A stretch of DNA of 41,366 bases from Bacteroidales bacterium. Lineage in GTDB: Bacteria > Bacteroidota > Bacteroidia > Bacteroidales > F082. Below are positions 1-7,121 of this stretch, in pieces. Both the position numbers and the translations under genes were made by a program. The stretch lies in assembly GCA_016291135.1 (NCBI GenBank), contig JAEFAE010000024.1, positions 1 to 41,366 of the forward strand. The letters are read 5' to 3'. The notes beneath the pieces were generated by a model, which ran no database searches, was not told where the DNA came from, and worked only from the letters and a program-made list of their open reading frames with translations. Position 1 is the stretch's first letter. Every line of letters starts with the position of its first letter.

Positions 1-319
1 GGGTCACGCTGCCTTGCTCGGCATTTTTATCATGCGTAACCTCATCGATGATGGCTTTGATCTGCAACTCAGTGCGTTCGTCAACCTCGTAGGAGGCACT
101 GTAGGCGGAATACGTCTCGGGAATCGGATTGTTTTTCAGCCAGTTGTTGTTGCAATAGCGGAAGAAGTCATCCGCAGGGTTGATGGTGGTGTCCATGTTG
201 CTCAGCTCAATGGCCGGGAAAACTTCTCTCTTTGATTCGGGAGTTTTGACTGCCTTTTGTCCGCAGCCTGCTGCCATGATGCATGATACCAGAATGGCGA
301 TTGCGTTTGCTTTTTTCAT
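1..319 (-). CDS. M13 family metalloendopeptidase (PepO/neprilysin-like) lipoprotein, N-terminal part
   Basis: The gene starts at the ATG complementary to 317-319 and runs off the left edge, so only about 106 residues are visible. The N-terminus is a lipoprotein signal: MKKAN, a hydrophobic stretch, and a lipobox AAGC at about residues 16-19. The mature part contains DTTINPADDFFRYCNNNWL, which matches the conserved start of peptidase family M13 (usual form PGDDFYRYVNGNWL), followed by a PIPET segment and an acidic helix. Known members are zinc endopeptidases of about 680 residues that cut peptides outside the cytoplasm. The HExxH zinc site would lie outside the window, so activity cannot be judged. 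The lipobox implies membrane anchoring in the periplasm or at the cell surface. Family assignment is firm; gene completeness is unknown. Confidence 0.88.
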   Translation of the reverse strand, partial: MKKANAIAILVSCIMAAGCGQKAVKTPESKREVFPAIELSNMDTTINPADDFFRYCNNNWLKNNPIPETYSAYSASYEVDERTELQIKAIIDEVTHDKNAEQGSVT

Positions 320-401
320 ATTGTTATCATTGAGGTTTGTAATACTAACACCAATAAACGGAATTGAACGAAAAAAGTTACAGTTTTCTTGAAAAAAACG
401 T

Positions 402-980
402 TCAAAATGTTAGCTGCATCGACACACCGGCACAAGGCTGGAGCCCACCAAATGGGTCAGGAGTCAGGGAAACCTTGGGGGCAAAACTTAATTCAACGGG
501 CTTTTTGCCATTGATTAGGTCTTGATAGTACATGTTCTTGACCTTCGCGACATTTCTCGCATCGATACAGGACCAAATGGAGAGGCCAAGGTCGAGCCCA
601 AGTGCAGTGAGCATGACCGCCATGTTCCTCTTGCCCACCTTAGGATCCGTGTAACCAGTAAGAAAGCCACTTTCGTTGGTGATAGCGACATTGACGACAT
701 TCTCGGCGGACGTTCTGATAATACTTAATAGGATGGCCTCTCCACCCATGAATGCTAGACCACGCCACGTCTCACCAGAGAGGAGTTGCCCAATACCAGG
801 AATAAAAAACGAAGTTGCTTCATACCAACCCACATGGTACGGGTCGGTAGCCTGCCGGACATATTCCTTGGGATTATAGTTTCCTTTGATTTCTGAATAG
901 CGGACTTTTTCGGCTTGTTGGGCGCTGGCCGTAGCGAAGGCCATCATGGTAACCAGAACGGTAATGAATAGCTTTTTCAT
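402..980 (-). CDS. Small exported/membrane protein of unknown function, DUF5683-like pattern
   Basis: A 192-residue protein. The open frame extends further upstream (to 1190) into the LytTR gene, but the start at 980 gives a normal signal peptide (MKKLFITVLVTMMAFATASAQ) and lies about 50 bases below a TATTTTTG promoter element, so I choose it. After cleavage the chain is YSEIKGNYNPKEYV, then a hydrophobic segment with PGIGQLLSGETWRG, then a second hydrophobic segment ending in SIWSCIDARNVAKVKN. The PG-GQ-x-x-x-G-x-x-W-[RK]-G pattern followed by a second helix and a D-A motif recalls DUF5683-type membrane proteins common in Bacteroidota; I make that link from memory. No catalytic motif is visible. 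It lies 133 bases downstream of the LytTR regulator on the same strand and could be its target, which is inference. Confidence 0.75.
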   Translation of the reverse strand: MKKLFITVLVTMMAFATASAQQAEKVRYSEIKGNYNPKEYVRQATDPYHVGWYEATSFFIPGIGQLLSGETWRGLAFMGGEAILLSIIRTSAENVVNVAITNESGFLTGYTDPKVGKRNMAVMLTALGLDLGLSIWSCIDARNVAKVKNMYYQDLINGKKPVELSFAPKVSLTPDPFGGLQPCAGVSMQLTF

Positions 981-1030
981 GATACAAAATGATGATTGGT
1001 TTGACATTTGAATTTCGATGTTTTCAAATG

Positions 1031-1038
1031 CAAAAATA
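1031..1038 (-). promoter_or_regulatory. Bacteroidota -7 box (TATTTTTG) upstream of the 402-980 gene
   Basis: Read on the minus strand the bases are TATTTTTG, matching TAnnTTTG. It lies 51 bases upstream of the ATG at 980, so this gene can be transcribed separately from the LytTR gene. No convincing TTTG -33 element was found. Confidence 0.5.
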
Positions 1039-1113
1039 GACCCAATCATCCACACTGCCAAACACTTGGGACGGATAGCTAGAAACAAGGACGGAAAACT
1101 AGGATGGAGCTGT

Positions 1114-1938
1114 TTAGATGACGAACGACTTGAGTTTGGGCACGAATGAACGGGACACGGGAACCGTCGCCAGGCCTCCACCGAGTTCAAGGGTGTAGCC
1201 GTTGGAGTTCCCTTTTGCGGAGGTGATCCTGTTCAGGTTCACCACAAAAGAACGATGGCATTGGAAAATATTGGGATGGTCCTTGAGGTCGTTGAGCACG
1301 GAAGCCAGCGTGGACTGGATCTCAATTCGGTTTAATTGTCCGTTGCTCAAATAATACACGGCCACATTATTCTTTTGCGCTTCGATGTAGAGCAAGTCGT
1401 TGAGTGGAATGCACAAGTCGTTGCCTCTGACGCGGTTGTCATGAAGTGTAATTTGAATGCCTTCCTGCTCTTGTGTGGTCTTTTCCAGAAGGGCATCCAA
1501 CCGCTTTCGCATATATTTCTGATAGGAAAGGGATGTGTAAAAAACCGTATAAATCAAGCCGATGATAATTGTGAAATAAACCATTTCCAAACACGCCGCC
1601 AGTTCCATGGGGTATTGGAAAAAGATACAGGCCATGATGAAATTGCAGATTCCAATGATTAGAATCTCCACGAAAACCGTCACGGCCTGATGCCAAATTC
1701 GCCAAATCTTGACATGTTTCTGTAAAGGGACGACAATGAAAGATTCCAGTGCTATACAGCATCCGAACGTAATCAAGCCAAACGCCAGGGACACCAGTAA
1801 TTTGTTCCCATCATATTCACTGATTCCGAAAGGTTGTAAGAAGAAGAGAAGTAAAAAGACAATGGCAAAAGCAATCAGACCCTCTTTAACCTGATGGTCG
1901 TTGATTTCAAACGGATATTTTCTTTTTAGAATCGACAC
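1114..1938 (-). CDS. LytTR-domain transcriptional regulator with N-terminal membrane region
   Basis: A 274-residue protein. Residues about 20-140 hold four hydrophobic helices (FAIVFLLLFFLQPFGIS and three others), followed by a charged linker (YQKYMRKRLDALLEKTTQEQ). Residues about 165-274 form a LytTR DNA-binding domain, recognisable by LLYIEAQKNNVAVYY, IQSTLASVLNDL, FQCHRSFVVNLNRI and the final VPVSRSFVPKLKSF. There is no response-regulator receiver domain, so this is the membrane-bound LytTR class frequent in Bacteroidota, where the membrane part is thought to sense or anchor. It lies upstream of the small membrane protein at 402-980 on the same strand. Family call is firm; signal and targets are unknown. 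Confidence 0.9.
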   Translation of the reverse strand: MSILKRKYPFEINDHQVKEGLIAFAIVFLLLFFLQPFGISEYDGNKLLVSLAFGLITFGCCIALESFIVVPLQKHVKIWRIWHQAVTVFVEILIIGICNFIMACIFFQYPMELAACLEMVYFTIIIGLIYTVFYTSLSYQKYMRKRLDALLEKTTQEQEGIQITLHDNRVRGNDLCIPLNDLLYIEAQKNNVAVYYLSNGQLNRIEIQSTLASVLNDLKDHPNIFQCHRSFVVNLNRITSAKGNSNGYTLELGGGLATVPVSRSFVPKLKSFVI

Positions 1939-1964
1939 AGGGCTTTGCTTTTACTATCGGCGGG

Positions 1965-1972
1965 CAAAAATA
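1965..1972 (-). promoter_or_regulatory. Bacteroidota -7 box (TATTTTTG) for the LytTR gene
   Basis: Minus-strand TATTTTTG, 26 bases upstream of the ATG at 1938, giving a very short leader. It lies only 8 bases beyond the upstream operon's terminator hairpin (1981-2008). Confidence 0.5.
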
Positions 1973-1980
1973 CAAAATTT

Positions 1981-2008
1981 CGCAACCCAAGCCTTCGCTT
2001 GGGTTGCG
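1981..2008 (-). terminator. Rho-independent-like terminator after the 2042-5447 operon
   Basis: A perfect 11-bp stem, CGCAACCCAAG and its complement, closes a 6-base loop. On the minus strand it is followed by AAATTTTGTATTTTT. It sits 33 bases beyond the stop of the CMD/cupin gene. A nearly identical hairpin occurs at 7878-7905, so the element is also a repeat within the window. Confidence 0.75.
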
Positions 2009-2041
2009 GATTGTTCACGTGGTTTTATGTGCCTAGACTGA

Positions 2042-3166
2042 TTATTTCAACGTGTCGTACTGTTCGTCGGTGACAGGCTCCAGCCATTCGTTGCTGTTGC
2101 CGGGTTGGGCATTAGCATGGTAGGTGAGGTGCTGCATCCAGCTGTCTTTGGCGGCGCCGTGCCAGTGCTTCACGCCCTCGGGAACGGCGATGACGGTGCC
2201 GGGGACCAACGGGACGGCTTCCTTGCCCCATTCCTGATACCAACCGCGACCGCTCACGCAGATCAACATCTGCACGGCACCGTGGTGGATGTGCCAGTTG
2301 TTGCGGCATCCGGGTTCGAAGCTGACGTTGCAGAGACCGCTCGCGGGATCGAGGACAGCGAGGTAGCTGTTGCCAATGAAATATTGGGCGTATGCAGTGT
2401 TGGGTTCTCCGATGGGCCAGGGTGACTGTGCGCACACCACATCTGCCTTGCCGTCCACAGCAGCGGCGATGGCGGCCTCACAACGCAAAGCCTCGGCTTG
2501 CAGCCCCGCGGCTTTTAATGCCACTGGGATGCTGCGCAACTGCTCCTCTGTGACACCCATATTCAAGGCACCACGCACATGCGCCTGCAACTGCGGCATC
2601 ACGTTCTCCAAACCGCTCAACGCACTCACGGTGATGAGTTCGCGGTCGGCATGGGTGAGGTTGTCGCGGGCGAAGATGTCACCGAAGAGATGGGCTTTCA
2701 GATAGTAGTCCTCGGCAGGGCAGAACGCATAGTTGAAAGGCTGTCCAGAAAGTTTGGTTTGCACTTCCGTACCTTGGGCCAAAGCATTGTAATTGTTCGG
2801 CAGTGGTGATGCCTCAACACCTTCTTCAGTGGTTTTGCCTTCGGTCTTGCGTTGTTCCAATACCTTCTGCAAAGTGCCAAGGGCATTCAACGAGCGCGGA
2901 AATCCCGTGTAGGCATAGAGTTGCGACAGGGCTTCCTTGATTTGGCTGACCGTCAGGCCGGCATCCAAGCCGCCATTGATGGCCTCGGCCAAGGCGGTAT
3001 AGTCGGCTTTGGCCTCGTTGCAGGCGATGGCCGACATGAAGGCTGCCTGCTCGGTAGTAAAGGTGAGGGTATTCATTTCTTTTGCGTTTTCTTTAGTGGA
3101 TTGCGTTCCACAGGCGGCCATTGTCAATGCGACGGCGACCATCATGATTGTCTTTTTCATAGTCAT
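2042..3166 (-). CDS. Lipoprotein with two carboxymuconolactone-decarboxylase-like domains and a C-terminal cupin
   Basis: 374 residues (372 if the second Met, MKKTIMM, is the start, which looks more like a signal peptide start). A lipobox TMAAC follows a hydrophobic stretch. Residues about 30-105 form a first CMD/AhpD-like domain (LTVSQIKEALSQLYAYTGFPRSLNAL). Residues about 150-235 form a second (DRELITVSALSGL, MGVTEEQLRSI). Residues about 255-360 form a cupin with the metal-site pattern W-H-I-H-H-G and a second part VPEGVKHWHGA. Neither CMD domain has the CxxC of AhpD peroxidases, so a lyase or isomerase-like role is more likely than peroxidase. It is the last gene of a four-gene operon (45 bases after the acetyltransferase) and is followed by a terminator. 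The lipobox implies an extracytoplasmic location. Substrate unknown. Confidence 0.88.
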   Translation of the reverse strand: MTMKKTIMMVAVALTMAACGTQSTKENAKEMNTLTFTTEQAAFMSAIACNEAKADYTALAEAINGGLDAGLTVSQIKEALSQLYAYTGFPRSLNALGTLQKVLEQRKTEGKTTEEGVEASPLPNNYNALAQGTEVQTKLSGQPFNYAFCPAEDYYLKAHLFGDIFARDNLTHADRELITVSALSGLENVMPQLQAHVRGALNMGVTEEQLRSIPVALKAAGLQAEALRCEAAIAAAVDGKADVVCAQSPWPIGEPNTAYAQYFIGNSYLAVLDPASGLCNVSFEPGCRNNWHIHHGAVQMLICVSGRGWYQEWGKEAVPLVPGTVIAVPEGVKHWHGAAKDSWMQHLTYHANAQPGNSNEWLEPVTDEQYDTLK

Positions 3167-3211
3167 TAGTTTATAGCCTGGATTGCAGATTACATCGTTT
3201 CATTTCGGCTC

Positions 3212-3748
3212 TTATTTGATCATTCTAATCACCTTGGCAGGGACGCCGCCCACAATGGTGTTGTCGGGGACATCCTTTCCCACCACGGCGCCGGCGGCCA
3301 CAATGGCATTTTCTCCGATGGTGACGCCCGCCAATATCGTGGCATTGGCACCAATCCAGGCGTTCTTCTTGATGACGATGGGCTTGGTGAGTAAGGAATG
3401 TCTTGTTTCCGGGTCTTCGGGATGGTATTCTGAAGCCAAAACCACATGAGGCGCAATGAAAACGCCCTCTTCAATCGTGATGCCACCAAGTGCCAAGAAG
3501 GTGCAGCCGAAGTTGACGAAACTGCCCTTGCCGAAGGTGGTCTTCTTGCCATAGTTGATGTTGAACGGCGGAAACACACGCACGGTGTCGTCGATGTCGG
3601 AGCCTGTTATTTTTCGCAGGTACGCGCGCACCTCGGCCTCAGTGTGGTAGCCGGTGTTCATCTCGGCAACCAGTTTCATGCAACGTTGCACATCGGCATA
3701 AAGCTCATCACTGCCAACGTAGGTTTTTCCTGTGGGTTGTTCGTTCAT
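3212..3748 (-). CDS. Hexapeptide-repeat O-acetyltransferase (maltose/galactoside acetyltransferase type)
   Basis: 178 residues with the layout of maltose/galactoside acetyltransferases. There is a short N-terminal helical cap (ELYADVQRCMKLVAEMNTG). Left-handed beta-helix repeats follow, visible as IVIKKNAWIGANATILAGV-type hexads, and the protein ends in the typical VVGKDVPDNTIVGGVPAKVIR. His109 in the YHPED segment aligns with the catalytic His of this family. Such enzymes transfer acetyl from acetyl-CoA to a sugar hydroxyl in the cytoplasm. No signal peptide is present, unlike the three lipoproteins around it. It lies 6 bases downstream of the alpha/beta hydrolase gene, so it is surely co-transcribed. 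The acceptor is not predictable. Confidence 0.88.
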   Translation of the reverse strand: MNEQPTGKTYVGSDELYADVQRCMKLVAEMNTGYHTEAEVRAYLRKITGSDIDDTVRVFPPFNINYGKKTTFGKGSFVNFGCTFLALGGITIEEGVFIAPHVVLASEYHPEDPETRHSLLTKPIVIKKNAWIGANATILAGVTIGENAIVAAGAVVGKDVPDNTIVGGVPAKVIRMIK

Positions 3749-3754
3749 TATGTA

Positions 3755-4864
3755 TTATTTCAGGTTTTCAGTGAAAAACTCCGCCAACTTATCCCACGGA
3801 ATGTAATTGCCCTCGCCACCATCGTACAGGTCGCAGTGGGTGGCACCTGGGATGATGAGCAGTTGCTTGTTCTCAGGGTTGGGATTGGGTTTGCCGATGA
3901 AGTGGTAGCCTTCTGCCTGGCCCTCCACCATATATTTGAAAGCGGTCTCGCCGAAATAGCGGCTGTGGGCTTCCGAGCCGTGCATCACGAGGACGGCAGA
4001 GCGGATCTCGTTGGTGTAATAAAGGAAACGGCTATTGGCGTAAGCCTGCGTGCCGATGACGCGCCAGCCGTCGTTCGAGTTGCCCGAGCGAGCATGATAA
4101 CCGCGTGAGGTCTTGTAATAAGCATGGTAATCCTTGACAAACTGCGGGGCATCCTCAGGAAGGGGATCGACGACACCGCCTGCCATTGCCATTGGGTCGG
4201 AGAGGCGTTGCTTGCCCATGGCCTCGCGGGCTGCGTGGCGCGACGCTTCTTTGTCTTCACTGTCGAAGTAGCCGTTGCCGCTGACACGGGTCATGTCGTA
4301 CATTGTGCTGGCCACGGTGGCCTTGATGCGGGTGTCGGCGGCGGCAGCGTTGAGGGCGATGCCACCCCAGCCACAGATACCGATGATGCCAATGCGTTCG
4401 GCATCTACGTTGTCCAGTTTCGACAGGAAATCGACTGCGGCCATGAAGTCCTCGGTGTTGATGTCAGGCGAGGCTGTGCGACGCGGTTCACCGCTGCTTT
4501 CGCCGGTATAGGACGGGTCGAAGGCCAGTGTCACGAAGCCACGCTCTGCCATCTTCATGGCATAGAGGCCGCTCGATTGCTCCTTGACGGCACCAAAAGG
4601 CCCGCTCACGGCAATAGCCGCCAATTTGCCTTCGGCATCTTTTGGTGTATAGAGGTCTGCCGCCAACGTCAGACCGTATTGGGTTTCAAATGTCACCTTG
4701 CGGTGATTTACTCTGTCGCTCAGCGGGAACACCTTGTTCCACTCCTGCGTGAGGTTCAGTTCTTGTTTCATTTCTTCTTTTGTTTTTGTTGCTTCTGTTG
4801 TTTGCGGTTGGTTGTTGCAGGCGGTCATGAGTGCTACCACTGCCAAGATGATGGTTTTTTTCAT
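3755..4864 (-). CDS. Alpha/beta hydrolase lipoprotein (YcjY/dienelactone-hydrolase-like)
   Basis: 369 residues. The signal peptide ends in a lipobox (ALMTAC, Cys16). The hydrolase core includes an oxyanion-region strand (IAVSGPFGAVKEQ). A nucleophile elbow G-I-C-G-W places Cys164 where most hydrolases have Ser. The late His lies in PGATHCDLYDGG. The Cys elbow followed by a GG-x-AL segment and STMYDMTR is the norm, as I recall it, for the YcjY-like branch and for dienelactone hydrolases, so it is not a mutation. Known roles are poorly defined ester or lactone hydrolysis. It lies 4 bases after the cyclophilin-like gene and 6 bases before the acetyltransferase. Family is firm, substrate unknown. 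Confidence 0.9.
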   Translation of the reverse strand: MKKTIILAVVALMTACNNQPQTTEATKTKEEMKQELNLTQEWNKVFPLSDRVNHRKVTFETQYGLTLAADLYTPKDAEGKLAAIAVSGPFGAVKEQSSGLYAMKMAERGFVTLAFDPSYTGESSGEPRRTASPDINTEDFMAAVDFLSKLDNVDAERIGIIGICGWGGIALNAAAADTRIKATVASTMYDMTRVSGNGYFDSEDKEASRHAAREAMGKQRLSDPMAMAGGVVDPLPEDAPQFVKDYHAYYKTSRGYHARSGNSNDGWRVIGTQAYANSRFLYYTNEIRSAVLVMHGSEAHSRYFGETAFKYMVEGQAEGYHFIGKPNPNPENKQLLIIPGATHCDLYDGGEGNYIPWDKLAEFFTENLK

Positions 4865-4868
4865 GGTA

Positions 4869-5447
4869 TCAATAGTTTATTCTCTTTTTCCCGTTTTGAA
4901 TTACAATGCCTTTATAGCCTTTGGGCGCAATCTGCCCAGTAATGGTGTAGGTTATTCCTTCGTCGTTTTCACCGAGCGAGAGCTCTTGGATTCCCGTATG
5001 GATTGGTTGTAATGAAAGCGTAATAGCCACTTCACCTTCACCTGCCTTGACGAAACGACGCACCTCGTCAGCCGACAAGTTGTCGAGTTTTCCAATGCGG
5101 GTATAGGACCAAGAATTGCTACCGTAGAAGATGCAGATGTTGTCGCCGTTGTAGAAGACAAGGTCGCCCGCAGAAGTGGTGGTTTGGTGGTCTGCCGTGG
5201 GGAATGACTGCCCGACATAGCCCACCTTCTCAAAGTTGCCGTAATCGTGTGCCACGTAGGTGATGTTGTCCGTTTGCAATGCAGCGACCAAGGCCCTTGT
5301 GCCAACATTGTCTTCCATCGTTACAGTATGCGTCTCTTCTCCGATAGTGATATACATTGTCTCTTCCATTGTCTGTGCAAAAGTCTCGTTGTTCTTCGAG
5401 CAACCTGTAATCAGTATTGCTGCCAGTAACCAAAGCATCTTTTTCAT
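4869..5447 (-). CDS. Lipoprotein with cyclophilin-like domain
   Basis: 192 residues with lipobox LITGC (Cys16). The mature part begins MYITIGEETHTVTMEDN and continues through YGNFEKVGYVG, AGDLVFYNGDNICIFYGSNSWSYTRIGKL and a beta-strand with EVAITLSL. This is the pattern of the bacterial cyclophilin-like fold family (MtSS-type small beta-barrel), which is often found beside NAD(P)H or flavin oxidoreductases. It is not a true peptidyl-prolyl isomerase, as the catalytic Arg context is absent. In known relatives the C-terminus is about residue 145; here it runs on with a further 45 residues (GITYTITGQIAPKGYKGIVI) that resemble nothing I know. It is first gene of the operon and divergent from the AraC regulator. 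Confidence 0.82.
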   Translation of the reverse strand: MKKMLWLLAAILITGCSKNNETFAQTMEETMYITIGEETHTVTMEDNVGTRALVAALQTDNITYVAHDYGNFEKVGYVGQSFPTADHQTTTSAGDLVFYNGDNICIFYGSNSWSYTRIGKLDNLSADEVRRFVKAGEGEVAITLSLQPIHTGIQELSLGENDEGITYTITGQIAPKGYKGIVIQNGKKRINY

Positions 5448-5472
5448 TTAGGTCTAATTCTGATTTCGTTGG

Positions 5473-5480
5473 CAAAAGTA
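5473..5480 (-). promoter_or_regulatory. -7 box (TACTTTTG) of the cyclophilin-like/hydrolase operon
   Basis: Minus-strand TACTTTTG matches TAnnTTTG and lies 26 bases upstream of the ATG at 5447. The inverted repeat at 5509-5533 lies just upstream of it, where a regulator could act. Confidence 0.55.
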
Positions 5481-5508
5481 CACCTGTTATTTAAAAGAAG
5501 TATTACAC

Positions 5509-5533
5509 AAATTGGCTGAATAGATACCAATTT
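5509..5533. promoter_or_regulatory. Inverted repeat, candidate operator between the AraC gene and the divergent operon
   Basis: Seven-base arms AAATTGG and CCAATTT are separated by 11 bases, giving an 18-base centre-to-centre spacing compatible with a dimeric regulator. The site lies between the -7 box of the left operon (5473-5480) and that of the AraC gene (5599-5606). Assignment to the AraC protein is inference from position only. Confidence 0.35.
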
Positions 5534-5598
5534 CGCAGAAAATGACTATAATATATAAAATAAAGTACCATTTTTCCACTGCTTTTCCAAATTAATCC

Positions 5599-5606
5599 TA
5601 CCTTTG
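5599..5606 (+). promoter_or_regulatory. -7 box (TACCTTTG) of the AraC-family gene
   Basis: TAccTTTG, 8 bases before the ATG at 5614, so the transcript would be nearly leaderless. No good TTTG -33 element is seen, which fits a promoter needing an activator. Confidence 0.55.
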
Positions 5607-5613
5607 CATCGCA

Positions 5614-6507
5614 ATGAAGAAGATTCTGAAAATAGATAGTCCCAACGATTATGCCCGATTTGTGGATGCTCCCGAGCTGCATCCATTGGTCAGTATTATT
5701 CACTATGACGAACTGGCTCCATTCCGTCATAGCCTGAACAACTACGGTGTCTATGGGTTGTTTATCCAGCGTCAGTTTCCAAAAGATCTCTCGTATGGCA
5801 TGAAAACCGTGCAGGCGAGCGATGCCTCGATTATTGCCGTTGAGCCTGGACAGATTGGCGGTTTGGAGGACAACGGGGAGCGCATTTCGCTGAGTGGATG
5901 GGTGCTTTTGTGGTCGCCCGAACTGCTGCACGGCTCTGAACTGGAACGCCAAATTGGCCGCTACCAGTATTTCTCTTATTTCTTCACCGGCTCGCTGCGG
6001 ATGGAGCCTGATGAATGGCGCTGCATTACACAACTGCTCGACCAGATGCGACAAGAGTTGATAACTCACGACGACTCGTCCTCGCTCAGAAGCATCTTGT
6101 TGGGCTATCTGCACCTGATACTGGAATACTGTAACCGAATCTACCAGCGGCAACTTTCTGAAGAAGATAATGGTGGTAGCGATCTCTTGAAACGCTTTCA
6201 CGACCTGCTTCAACAGTATTTTCGCGAGAATCGGCAACTGACACAAGGCCTGCCCACCGTCGCCTATTGCGCCTCAGAGTTGGCTTATTCGCCTCGTTAC
6301 TTCGGCGATATCGTCCACAAGGCCACGGGAGGAACAGCCATCGGCTACATCCACAACTACATCATCAACCAAGCCAAGAGCCTGCTCATGAACGGTCACA
6401 ACATCAGCGAGACCTCGCGCCTCCTGGGCTTCGATTTCCCTCATCATTTCACCCGCCTCTTCAAGAAGATGACTGGGCTCACGCCTAGCGAGTATTTGGG
6501 GAAATAG
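5614..6507 (+). CDS. AraC-family transcriptional regulator
   Basis: 297 residues. The N-terminal half (about 1-180) is a cupin-like ligand domain with LHPLVSIIHYDELAPF and GLFIQRQFPKDLSYGM typical of Bacteroidota AraC proteins. The C-terminal part (about 200-297) has the two helix-turn-helix units: VAYCASELAYSPRYFGDIVHK and NISETSRLLGFDFPHHFTRLF, ending KKMTGLTPSEYL. It is transcribed away from the cyclophilin/hydrolase operon and converges with the ABM/flavin-reductase pair. This placement is usual for a local regulator of such enzyme clusters. Ligand unknown. Confidence 0.93.
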   Translation: MKKILKIDSPNDYARFVDAPELHPLVSIIHYDELAPFRHSLNNYGVYGLFIQRQFPKDLSYGMKTVQASDASIIAVEPGQIGGLEDNGERISLSGWVLLWSPELLHGSELERQIGRYQYFSYFFTGSLRMEPDEWRCITQLLDQMRQELITHDDSSSLRSILLGYLHLILEYCNRIYQRQLSEEDNGGSDLLKRFHDLLQQYFRENRQLTQGLPTVAYCASELAYSPRYFGDIVHKATGGTAIGYIHNYIINQAKSLLMNGHNISETSRLLGFDFPHHFTRLFKKMTGLTPSEYLGK

Positions 6508-6515
6508 CTGGGGTG

Positions 6516-7091
6516 CTACTTGATCATTCCCGCCAGCGGGTTGACATCAATCAGTTTTAGGCTTTTCACCATCTTGGCCGTGCCTTCCTTGTATTTCTTG
6601 AAATGGGCGGTCTGGATATGGCTTTGGTAGGCCTCTTGGTCGGCGTAGATTTCCAGGATATAAATCTTGCAAGGATCTTCCTTGGTTTGCATGGAGAAGA
6701 GGGTCAGCACACCGGGTTCCACCTTCACAGAGGTTTCTCCGACTTCCTTGGCAAAGGCCATATATTCCTCCAAATACTCAGGTACCACGTCGATTTCGGC
6801 GAGGCGGACGATCTTTTCGCCATACTGTCTCAATGGAAGGTTCTCGCCAAACCAAGGCTGAGGGGCGGGCATGGTCAACACAGCGGTTTGGATGTCCGCC
6901 TTGTCCATAAAGGCGATATGCTGTTCCGCATCCCAAGCGGGAATGGGAAAACCTTCGTCCATCTCGGCACCGTTGGCCTTGATGTAGTCGAGATAACCCT
7001 TTGTGATGGCGTGGCTGTGGAGGTCGATTTGTCCCATGGATAGCAATGATGATTGTATCATAAAGACTAAAACAATCAGGCTTTTGCGCAT
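6516..7091 (-). CDS. Exported chimera: amidohydrolase N-terminal piece joined to an antibiotic-biosynthesis-monooxygenase (ABM) domain
   Basis: 191 residues with signal peptide (about 1-20). Residues about 21-90 read as the first strand and helices of an exported amidohydrolase-2 enzyme: DLHSHAITKGYLDYIK with the metal-site HxH at His25/His27, GFPIPAWDAEQHIAFMDKA, and AVLTMPAPQPWFG. The remaining TIM barrel (about 250 residues) is missing. From about residue 93 the chain becomes an ABM domain (IVRLAEIDVVPEYLEEYMAF, EPGVLTLFSMQ, LEIYADQEAYQSHIQ, HFKKYKEGT), as in putative quinol monooxygenases. The amidohydrolase part cannot be active; the ABM domain looks intact. Probably a deletion between two adjacent genes created the fusion, lending a signal peptide to the ABM domain. 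It lies 30 bases downstream of the flavin reductase gene. Confidence 0.82.
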   Translation of the reverse strand: MRKSLIVLVFMIQSSLLSMGQIDLHSHAITKGYLDYIKANGAEMDEGFPIPAWDAEQHIAFMDKADIQTAVLTMPAPQPWFGENLPLRQYGEKIVRLAEIDVVPEYLEEYMAFAKEVGETSVKVEPGVLTLFSMQTKEDPCKIYILEIYADQEAYQSHIQTAHFKKYKEGTAKMVKSLKLIDVNPLAGMIK

Positions 7092-7121
7092 AGTGATGCT
7101 TAATCTAGTTATTCCCGATAA

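Noticed and set aside
402..1190. Longer start (1190) for the small membrane protein gene
   Set aside because: The extra 70 codons overlap the LytTR gene and a promoter box; the start at 980 gives a proper signal peptide.
3755..4864. Cys in the hydrolase nucleophile elbow as an inactivating change
   Set aside because: Cys is usual in this YcjY/dienelactone-hydrolase-like branch and the surrounding motif is intact.
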